A DNA stretch of 25,644 nucleotides. Origin: Haplomitrium mnioides (lineage: Eukaryota > Marchantiophyta > Haplomitriopsida > Calobryales). The first letter of the stretch is position 1, and the number at the start of each line of letters is the position of its first letter. The notes beneath the pieces were generated by a model, which saw only the letters and a program-made list of their open reading frames with translations, searched no databases and was not told where the DNA came from. Shown piece by piece: positions 19,573 through 25,644 of this stretch. The DNA lies in assembly GCA_049999725.1 (NCBI GenBank), contig JBNGIS010017642.1, positions 22,794 through 48,437 on the forward strand, read 5' to 3'. The translations under genes and the position numbers were made by a program.

Positions 19573-20956
19573 ATGGAAAACCCTATACCTCATCTAGATT
19601 GAGGGGTAGATTTAAATACAAATCCTTCAAGGGGCATCCAAAGGACAACCCCGATGCTTGGTTGGATGATCTAGAGAATACCGCGGCAACTAAAAGAGAA
19701 AGCCATGTAAAAATCGAGATTCTGCCAACGGTCCTAAAGGGAGAAGCCCAGCCATGGTACAAGGATTTTTCTGACAACATCAAGAGGGACAAGAGAGCCT
19801 TCAAAGTTGCGTTCATTGTCGAGTTCAGGGGAATCGGGGAGGAGATAGAGATGCTGATCAAAATAGGTCAGCTAAGGACGAAGAAGAAAGAGTCAATAAG
19901 AAAATTCCTCCAAAGATTTAAGAAGGTGGCGTGGAAGCTGAACCCGCCAGCCACAGATGGGATGCTTACAACGTGGTTCCTAGCAGCCTTGCCTAAGAGA
20001 ATTGGGACCTGGGTGAGGCAAACGGATCCACAAACTCTAGAGGAGACGGTCAATGCAACTTGCTCCCATGTAAAGGCCGCAATCACGAGCTCCCGCAGAA
20101 AAGCAAAAGCCAAGTATGAGATTGATGACTCTTTGAACACTTCAAACAGCGGAGAGGAGATGGATGAAAGTTTCGCAGCCTCCTCGGAAAGCAAGAGCAA
20201 CTCGGACAACAGTAGCTCAAAGGAGAACCGGTCATCCCGGAAGAAGAAAAAACATGCCAAGGAGAGAGAAGTACATCATTGCAAGGGAGCTAGCAAAGGA
20301 AAAGCCAAAAGAAGTGAGCCTGAACTCGAGACGAGCAAAAAGCTAAGGGGGAGGGATTAAACTGAGGAATTGAGCGCCGAAATGGAGGCGATGAATATCC
20401 TCTTAGTAGGGATCAATTCAAAAGGCCAGCCACTATCCACTAGGCGAGTTGGAGTGTGGTGCATGAGATGCAACAAGCATGGCCACTCTCCTCAGGAATG
20501 CCCGACAGAAAATAATGTAGTACACTATGTGCAAGAGGAGGCACCGGAGTATGTGAGGGAGGAAGTGGGGTATGTGATGGAAGAGGCCCCTGAGACGGTA
20601 TATCAAATCAGTGGGGGACCTCGCACCATGCTAAGCAGGCCTGAAGGGGGAAACGGAGGGCCAGGAAATCAGTGGGTTGCCAATCGACCACCCTGGAGGA
20701 CAATCATGGTATGCTGGAATTGTGGCCAACCTGGCCATATTTCCTCCAACTGTTCGGGGCCACGGAAGAGCGGTTACAGCCAACTGCCCACATTATACTT
20801 CTAATACAAGAAGGAGGGGCATGTGGTGGTCATTTGCCCACTTAATCGAAGGCCCGATGCATCCTCCGGGCCAGGCACAAATCCCCCTCCCCTACAATTG
20901 TCAATCTCATAGCCTTGGAAAAGAAAGAGGAAGCAAAATTACCCAGTGGTGACCCG
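19573..20956 (+). pseudogene. gag of element B, 3' end missing at the copia-1 junction
   Basis: Same protein family as A's gag but better preserved. After the ATG (19573) a one-base deletion near 19590 shifts the frame. From 19599 the frame runs to 20804 with one internal stop (20358). It has the Retrotrans_gag core (PDAWLDDLENTAAT near 19650, MLTTWFLAALPKRIGTW near 19960), a Ser/Glu then Lys-rich linker, and CCHC knuckles 1 (20460-20501) and 2 (20712-20753). Knuckle 3 (20796-20837) is lost: both leading Cys codons are TAC and a TAA lies between them. A deletion of about 35 bp relative to A follows near 20942. Similarity ends at gacccg, 20956. Confidence 0.85.
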
Positions 20957-20984
20957 TGTTGAGAACCATTGCTGGAGTGGGAGG

Positions 20985-21111
20985 ACAGATCCTGAGAAGG
21001 ATCTGTGTGCAATCCTTCCCAAGGCTCAATCTTGGGAAAGGTTCCCTTTGTAAAACATTTTTTCTTCACTAGTTTAGCTTGTATCTAGTTTAGAGGTAGC
21101 TCTAGTGAAGA
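20985..21111. other. Cluster of three inverted repeats (hairpins)
   Basis: First: ACAGATCCT (20985-20993) and AGGATCTGT (20998-21006) form a perfect 9-bp stem closing a GAGA loop. Second: CCTTCCCAAG (21014-21023) pairs with CTTGGGAAAGG (21031-21041) with one bulged A. Third: TCTTCACTAG (21063-21072) pairs with CTAGTGAAGA (21102-21111), 10 bp with a 29-base loop. Confidence 0.7.
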
Positions 21112-21134
21112 TGTCATATGGAGGCACCTGGGGA

Positions 21135-21146
21135 TGACACGTGTCA
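21135..21146. promoter_or_regulatory. Palindrome TGACACGTGTCA with G-box core
   Basis: A 12-bp perfect palindrome centred on CACGTG, the plant G-box bound by bZIP and bHLH factors. It lies about 230 bp upstream of TATAAAT (21372) in the presumed U3. Confidence 0.45.
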
Positions 21147-21371
21147 GCATTAGGAGGGGTCCCAGGGAAATTGACTATTTCCCATAAGGCACAAAATAGT
21201 CATGCGCATACAAAGACGAAAAGTCTTCCTTGTATAGCAAGTGAGTCCTCGTAGCAGTTGGAATATGCGTGAAGGTCTTCCTCACATTTATGCTGGACTT
21301 TTTAATACCCATAGATTTAGAAGACCAAGTGCCCATTGTTTTCCATGCCATTCCTAGTATTGTATCCTGTT

Positions 21372-21378
21372 TATAAAT
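21372..21378 (+). promoter_or_regulatory. Candidate TATA box of copia-1 LTR
   Basis: TATAAAT inside ttataaatcaaaag. Its position about 415 bp into the presumed LTR suits a U3 promoter; there is no second copy to compare. Confidence 0.35.
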
Positions 21379-21469
21379 CAAAAGACGAGGAGCTCTTAGC
21401 ATCCTCATTTTCACACAAATCGATATGTCCATCACTTTCTTGCCTAAGTCATTTATTTGTAGAAAGAGA

Positions 21470-21800
21470 ATAGGTGCCCCCGTTTCTGGCTAATCGCGCA
21501 GCCAGAGGGAGGGGCCCCCGCTCGTTTACTACTATCGCGCGAACACAGGGAGGTGCTCCATTTCTTGCTAATCAAGCAAACCAGAGGGAGGCCTTTTTGC
21601 TAATCGCAGAGGTCCTTGACTTCCTGCATCAGGTATACATGGGAGGCGCCCCGTTTATTGCTAATCGCGAAGCCAGGGGCACGCACCACATTTCGCTAAT
21701 CGCGAGCACAGGAGGGATGAGGGAGGCCCCCATTTCGCTAATCGCAAAGGAAGGGGAGGCGTGCTTCTGCAATCGTAAAAATGCAAGAGGTGACCTTCTT
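21470..21800. repeat. Degenerate minisatellite with GCTAATCGCG core
   Basis: The core or a variant occurs at 21489, about 21529, 21567, 21599, 21660, 21695, 21737 and 21769, i.e. every 32-42 bp with one gap of 61. Between the cores lie agccagaggga-type and gaggcccccatttc-type segments. Both strands have open frames with repeated residues, which follow from the repeat structure. Confidence 0.75.
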
Positions 21801-21849
21801 CGTTTGTCTCTATACTCGTAGCTCTGATAAAGGGATGCATCTGCTAACA

Positions 21850-22125
21850 AATCAATTTTGGACCAAATCGAGTTCTGTCTTCTCCAAATAAGTGCCTAAC
21901 TTGCTTCAAAGTTACATTTCAGCTTTTTTCCAATGAAATTTTCAAGGCGAATTTTTATTAGGTTATGGGACCACAAATGCATGGTACGGTGAGGAATTTG
22001 TTGAAGAGCTCAAAGTCACAAATTGGAGAGATTGTTCTTATTCTATGTTAGACAATCTGGGAGTAACAGCGTGGAAGAGCATGTTGAAAGGACACCCACT
22101 ACAGCAGAATTAGCAGATAATGCAA
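21850..22125 (+). other. Leader of copia-1, no clear feature
   Basis: AT-rich, with no recognisable primer-binding site of the common type and no domain. The frame from 22023 has no match I recognise until about 22160, where gag-like sequence starts. Confidence 0.4.
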
Positions 22126-22795
22126 ATGACATGAAAAAAGGTCACAAGGCAAAATCCCATGACATATGGAGATCCTTGGAAGACAAAAATTTCATGCAGA
22201 AGAATGATGGCATTCCTAAACCTAATGGCATTACTGCCAATAAGGAGGAAATGAAAAGAGGATCCAGGCAGATCATCATGCTCTGATCTGCCTGAACTTG
22301 GGAAAGACTCAAGTCACCCAAGTTATAACTCTCACTACTTGAAGTGAGGAACAGCCTCAAGCAGACTCATGAGCAAAAGAGGTCTTGCTGACTTGAAGGA
22401 GTTTTTGACTTGTAAGCAAGCCCCATGAACTCTAGAAAGGAGTATATGTCACCAAAATGGAGAAGTTTTTCACATATGTAGCAGAATCGAACCAAGCCTC
22501 AAGGTAGCTTGATGACCAAAGATGTTCAGGCAGAAGAAGGCAGCAGTATCGATTCACACCAATTGCAAAGAAGGACAAAGTTCCACAAGTGTGCATAAAT
22601 AACCAAGGAGTGGGAGCTTGGACAAGGACTGCTGAGATGAAGTATGGCAAACATGCTTCCAATGACAGTCCAAATTCACCAAGAGCTACAAAGGTACAAA
22701 AGCCAACAAAGGCAAGGGCAAGACCAAGATGAGTGACAAAGCTAATAGTGCAAGACAGCTCAGATGATGAGCATGAGCTAGTCATAGCACATTAG
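22126..22795 (+). pseudogene. Ty1/copia gag of copia-1 (broken)
   Basis: Across shifting frames the order of a plant copia Gag (UBN2/Retrotran_gag type) can be followed: a DIWRSLEDKNFMQ segment near 22160, GIPKPNG (22208), a CLNLGKTQVTQVITLTT segment (about 22288-22340), SLKQTHEQK (22352), an EFLTCKQAP-like segment (22398), and YMSPK near 22443. A basic region follows, then the acidic SSDDEHELVIAH (about 22757-22792) that usually precedes the copia protease. The CCHC knuckle is not convincingly visible. Several frameshifts and stops. Confidence 0.65.
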
Positions 22796-22825
22796 TCCCA
22801 AGAATCAGAGCAGTATATTTGAGAG

Positions 22826-23139
22826 GTGATTGCACTGAACAGAGGTGGTATGCAGATTCAGAAGCAACAGTCATGTCTGCAATCAGAAAGTCTAGGAGTA
22901 AGACCTGACCCAAATCCAAACCATGAGGCTCAGGAATCTGGACAAGTACAACATGATTCACCCCAAAGCAAGACTATGAGAAGTGAGTGCACTAAACAGT
23001 GGTGGTACCCAGATTCAGAAGCAATAAGTCATTTCTGCAATCATAATATCTGGGAGTAAAACTTGACCCAAATCCAAACTAAAAGGCTCAAGTACGTGGA
23101 TAAGAACAACAGCATGATTCACTGCAAAGGGGAGATTCT
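22826..23139 (+). pseudogene. Copia-1 protease active-site region, duplicated in tandem
   Basis: A 157-bp unit (22826-22982) is followed by a diverged copy (22983-about 23139). Each carries the copia protease active-site block: WYADSEA in the first (near 22846), WWYPDSEAISHFCNH in the second (near 23000). The catalytic D-S/T-G reads D-S-E in both, so Gly was probably replaced before the duplication. The rest of the protease is too decayed to follow. Confidence 0.65.
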
Positions 23140-23154
23140 CATAAGTCACTCCAA

Positions 23155-23760
23155 TTGCTAAATGTTCTGTATATAGGAAACAAAGCATCAGGATATACAC
23201 TGATAAGTCTGGATGCATGGATCCTTTATGGAGGAATCACCATTTCAGGGGAGTACACTGCCATCATAGTAACCCGAGAAGAATCTGACTTACAACTATG
23301 GCACAGAAGGCTAGGATATTTGTGTGCAGGGAGAAAACAACACCGCCAGCTAGTGCCCAAGAAATCAAACACTGCAATGAAGCACGTGCTAGATATGATC
23401 CACTCTTATGTATGTGGACCCTCATAAATTCTTCTCTGCCGGAGGAGCCAAGTACTTTTTGACATTTACAGATGACAAAAGCAGAAACCAATCCTGTATG
23501 TCATTCAGACCAAGGACAAAATCCTTGGGAATTCATTGTCAACCTAGCAACCAATGAGCTCCACACGTCAGTGAAGGTGCTGAGAAGAGACGAAGAAGGT
23601 GAACAGACAAACAAGGAGTTCAAAAGATACTTGAAGGAGGGTGGAATCAAAAGCCAAGAGCAAGCACAGTACAGAATTGTGCAGCTGATCGGCTGAACAA
23701 TAGCGCTAGTTGAAAAGGCTAGAACAGCCGCTACTTTGAACCAGGAACCGCTACTGAGTT
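23155..23760 (+). pseudogene. Copia-1 gag-pre-integrase and integrase (broken)
   Basis: The motif DLQLWHRRLGYL (near 23290) is the gag_pre-integrs signature, followed by a VLDMIHSYVCGP segment (23385), and in the next frame FFSAGGAKYFLTFTDDKSR (about 23430-23484) with the catalytic Asp region. Further on, VKVLRRDEEGEQTNKEFKRY (near 23573) is the second Asp block, where the usual RSDNGGE reads RRDEEGE, and GIKSQ follows. The QNGVAER segment has decayed and a stop lies at 23694. The remaining sequence to 23843 (AT-rich) shows no domain. The element is interrupted before RT. Confidence 0.75.
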
Positions 23761-23843
23761 CCTATTTCACTTGGCAGTCAAACATTTTTTTTTCAAAGAT
23801 TTGGCATTCAAAAACATCAAATTTAAGACTAAAATCTTCTTTT

Positions 23844-24012
23844 TGTTGTGGTACGCATATCACACAAAGAGAGATATATTGAGAGAGCCGTTACACCATG
23901 CAATCATCCCCGCACGCAGTGGTAGATAGAATTCTATGTGAGGGGTCGAATGTCCCTCATATGTATACATCCATTCCCTTCTATATATAGGGGTATACTA
24001 TGTTCTATAACA
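23844..24012 (-). repeat. 3' LTR of copia-2 (about 169 bp)
   Basis: On the minus strand it starts TGTTATAGAAC at 24012, immediately after a polypurine tract, and probably ends CCACAACA at 23844, giving TGTT...AACA termini. It contains CTATATATAG (complement near 23980-23990) as a candidate TATA box and a run of CTCTCT. The left end is inferred from terminal bases only. Confidence 0.6.
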
Positions 24013-24021
24013 CTCCCCCTT
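24013..24021 (-). other. Polypurine tract of copia-2
   Basis: On the minus strand AAGGGGGAG directly abuts the TGTTATAG LTR terminus, the usual plus-strand primer in plant Ty1/copia elements. Confidence 0.8.
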
Positions 24022-24447
24022 GCCTGATTCTTCCCTCTAATCAGCCACACTTATAAACTAGTATAAGTCCTATATACCTCAAATATGTGTAGTCTCATTA
24101 AAACCCTCCTGCTTTCTTCTAAGGGAAAGAGTGCTACCACATATAGAGTATTGAATAATAATAATAAATGTATGAATAGAAGAAAAATCTGTATGATGTT
24201 CAAAAACTGTCCAATGATCAAAAGATGATGATGTCATGTAGGCGGTTCTCCTCTATCTGTCGTGTTGCGTCGGGTTCGAATCTGATATGCTCCACGAGAT
24301 CACAGATCTGTTTTTGAATATCTGCACTATAACACAACTGTGAATAACTCTGTGGTCAGCATCAATAAATATATATGCATCAAGAAGTACAACTCATAAA
24401 TCTGGAATATTTGACAATATGTCAGATCTTCAGATATGATGATGAGA
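24022..24447 (-). other. Untranslated tail of copia-2
   Basis: 426 bp between the stop of pol and the polypurine tract. AT-rich, with an imperfect AAT repeat near 24150-24170; no gene or structured RNA seen. Confidence 0.6.
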
Positions 24448-25644
24448 TTATGTATGCTTCTTGTATATTTCAGATAGTTTTCTGAGACCAATACCCTCTG
24501 TGTGTTCTTTGTGTAGAGCAGGGGGTAGAGGTTTTGTGAACATATCGGCTCTGTTTTGTTTGCTTTGTACCTTGATCTTGTCATTATGTTGTTCATGAGT
24601 ATAGAAAAATTTTGGAGCTATGTGTTTTATTCTATCACCCTTGATGAATCCTTGGGCGATTTGGTCAACACATGGTCTGTTATCTTCAAATATAGTTGTA
24701 GGCTCTTGAATGAGAGGTTGGCCTATGTTGGAGTTGATATGGTCAATGAGTTGGCGCAACCAAATGCATTCTCTACTTGCCTCATATAGAGCTATTATCT
24801 CAGCATGGTTTGTAGAGGTGGTAGTAATAGTTTGTTTTGTGCTCTTCCATGATATGGCTGTGCCCCCTTTGAGGAATACATATCCGGTTTGAGATTTGCT
24901 GTCGTCTGGGTCAGATAAGTATCCTGCATCAGCATATCCTATAATGTCATGTTCTGCATTTTTCAGGAAGAACAGTCCCATATCTGTGGTCCCTTGAAGG
25001 TACCTAAAAATCCTTTTGATGTCATTCCAATGTCGTATGGTGGGTTGGGAATTGTGTCTTGCCAATAGGTTCACAGCGAAAGCTATGTCTGGTCTTGTTT
25101 GATTTGCCAGGTACATTAGTGCTCCTATTGCTGAGAGATACGGTTTTTCAGGTCCCAGTGTTGGTTCGGTTTCCTTTCTTTTTGAGAACATATCTTTCAT
25201 GGGGTCTAATGATCTGATTTCCATTGGAGTGCTCATTGGCTGAGCTTTATCCATGTTGAACTGTTTAAGGATTCTGGATGTGTAAGTGGATTGATGGATT
25301 AGTATCCCATCTTGTAGATGTTCAAATTGTATTCCCAGGCAGAAATCAGGTTCGCCGATGTCTCGTATTTCGAATATGTCTTTCAGTTTCTCAATGGTAT
25401 CTTTGGCTAGTCGTGGTGTGCCAAAGATGTTAATGTCATCTACATATGTAGCTACTATGACGTATTCAGGGTTTTCTTGTTTCATGAAGAGACATGGTGC
25501 AATGTCCTCATTTGTAAAGTTTAGGGTCATCATTTCTGATTTGAATCTTTGATACCAGTTTCTACCGCTCTGTTTGAGTCCGTACATTGATCGCAGGACT
25601 TGAACAGCCATTTTCTGGTTTGATATTGTTGATGATATCCCATT
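24448..25644 (-). CDS. Ty1/copia Pol C-terminal part: reverse transcriptase and RNase H (partial)
   Basis: 398 codons plus stop, open at the right edge; the frame continues eleven codons above the first Met (25611), so that Met is not the true start. RT (RVT_2): LRSMYGLKQSGRNWYQRF near the N-terminus, the catalytic YVDD box in VIVATYVDDINIFG (about 25446), KDIFEIRDIGEPDFCLG, and the PYLSAIGALMYLANQTRPDI block. RNase H: Asp in GYADAGYLSD, SQTGYVF, ISWKSTKQ, Glu in STNHAEIIALYEASRE, Asp in FEDNRPCV, GFIKGDRIKHIAPKFFYTHE and RADMFTKPLP near the end. All expected catalytic residues are present in an uninterrupted frame, so this part may still be functional. The product acts in the cytoplasmic particle. 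No upstream promoter is in view. Confidence 0.92.
   Translation of the reverse strand, partial: NGISSTISNQKMAVQVLRSMYGLKQSGRNWYQRFKSEMMTLNFTNEDIAPCLFMKQENPEYVIVATYVDDINIFGTPRLAKDTIEKLKDIFEIRDIGEPDFCLGIQFEHLQDGILIHQSTYTSRILKQFNMDKAQPMSTPMEIRSLDPMKDMFSKRKETEPTLGPEKPYLSAIGALMYLANQTRPDIAFAVNLLARHNSQPTIRHWNDIKRIFRYLQGTTDMGLFFLKNAEHDIIGYADAGYLSDPDDSKSQTGYVFLKGGTAISWKSTKQTITTTSTNHAEIIALYEASRECIWLRQLIDHINSNIGQPLIQEPTTIFEDNRPCVDQIAQGFIKGDRIKHIAPKFFYTHEQHNDKIKVQSKQNRADMFTKPLPPALHKEHTEGIGLRKLSEIYKKHT

Larger units (their letters stand above)
11516..20956 (+). mobile_element. Element B: second Ty3/gypsy copy, left half, split by solo LTRs
   Basis: Its LTR begins TGTTAGCCACTAACA at 11516 inside A's 3' LTR. 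Removing solo LTRs C and D with one copy of each TSD leaves a continuous LTR of about 2.84 kb (11516-11989, 14917-16809, 18889-19365), followed by the same primer-binding site as A and a gag closely related to A's. Similarity to A ends at 20956 within gag, where a sequence starting TGTTGAG begins. B is therefore probably interrupted there by copia-1 and not truncated; pol and the 3' LTR are not in the window. Confidence 0.85.
20957..21849 (+). repeat. Probable 5' LTR of copia-1 (about 0.9 kb)
   Basis: Starts TGTTGAG and would end GCTAACA at 21849, giving TG...CA termini; gag begins about 290 bp later, a normal leader length. Inside are three hairpin-forming inverted repeats, a TGACACGTGTCA palindrome, TATAAAT at 21372-21378 and a minisatellite. 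No canonical initiator-Met primer site follows; ttggaccaaatcgag near 21862 is a weak candidate. Boundaries are inferred because the partner LTR is outside the window. Confidence 0.5.
20957..23843 (+). mobile_element. Copia-1: degenerate Ty1/copia element, left part
   Basis: Abrupt change from B's gag to sequence beginning TGTTGAG. Downstream come, in order and all on the plus strand, copia-type gag, protease active-site region, gag-pre-integrase and integrase core. Protease-integrase order with no RT before it is the Ty1/copia arrangement. The element is cut at 23843 by the LTR of copia-2. A probable LTR occupies 20957-21849; bases acccg (20952-20956) would be the target duplication, not testable here. 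Every coding part is broken. Confidence 0.7.
23844..25644 (-). mobile_element. Copia-2: Ty1/copia element, antisense, 3' portion
   Basis: Read on the minus strand from the right edge: RT and RNase H, an untranslated tail, polypurine tract and a short 3' LTR. It inserted into copia-1; the bases ctttt (23839-23843) would be one target copy. The coding frame is free of stops across the visible 1.2 kb, in contrast with every other element here, so it is likely the youngest. The gag, protease, integrase and 5' LTR lie beyond the window. Confidence 0.8.

Noticed and set aside
20957-20957. Simple deletion truncating element B
   Set aside because: The junction coincides with a TG terminus and is followed by an ordered copia element, so an insertion is the better explanation, although the right side is unseen.
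21175-21435. Minus-strand frame with an ILGMAW segment, like the retropepsin ILGxxWL motif
   Set aside because: Only this short segment matches, no catalytic D-S/T-G is present, and the region is better explained as LTR of the plus-strand copia-1.
21470-21800. CRISPR-like array
   Set aside because: Repeat units are short and diverged with irregular spacing and similar, not unique, spacers; the context is a plant retrotransposon.

Overview
The window is transposable-element sequence from a land-plant nuclear genome. I see no cellular protein gene, tRNA, rRNA or CRISPR array. Evidence for a plant: Ty3/gypsy and Ty1/copia elements nested in one another, very long LTRs, solo LTRs, and reading frames damaged largely by transitions. 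A large, repeat-rich genome is an inference; I cannot name the species.

Layout, left to right. 1-1745: a diverged antisense LTR fragment related to the main LTR family. 1950-11515: element A (Ty3/gypsy, + strand), with 5' LTR, primer-binding site, gag with three CCHC knuckles, protease, RT, RNase H, integrase and the first half of its 3' LTR. Its pol lies mostly in one frame but carries several stops and a few frameshifts. 11516-20956: element B, a second member of the same family, inserted in A's 3' LTR. B's 5' LTR is split by two antisense solo LTRs of the same family, C (11990-14911, TSD tcacg/ccacg) and D (16810-18883, TSD gtttg/gtttg). B then has its primer-binding site and a better preserved gag that stops at 20956. 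20957-23843: copia-1, a degenerate + strand Ty1/copia element (probable LTR, gag, protease, integrase) lying in B's gag. 23844-25644: copia-2, an antisense Ty1/copia element whose 3' LTR, polypurine tract, RNase H and RT are in the window. Its frame is open to the right edge.

How it fits together: the simplest reading is a nested stack (A holds B; B holds C, D and copia-1; copia-1 holds copia-2) of which the window shows the left half. Missing parts of B, copia-1 and A's 3' LTR need not have been deleted; they should lie to the right, in reverse order. Preservation agrees with this order: A's coding region is worst, B's gag is better, and copia-2 is uninterrupted.

The most distinctive feature is the Ty3/gypsy LTR itself (about 2.1-2.9 kb). 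It carries stacked tandem arrays with periods of 78 bp, 123 bp and about 24 bp. Many units of the two longer arrays contain an ACGTGGC (G-box/ABRE-like) core. The antisense solo LTRs also create kilobase-scale inverted repeats that could yield hairpin RNA.
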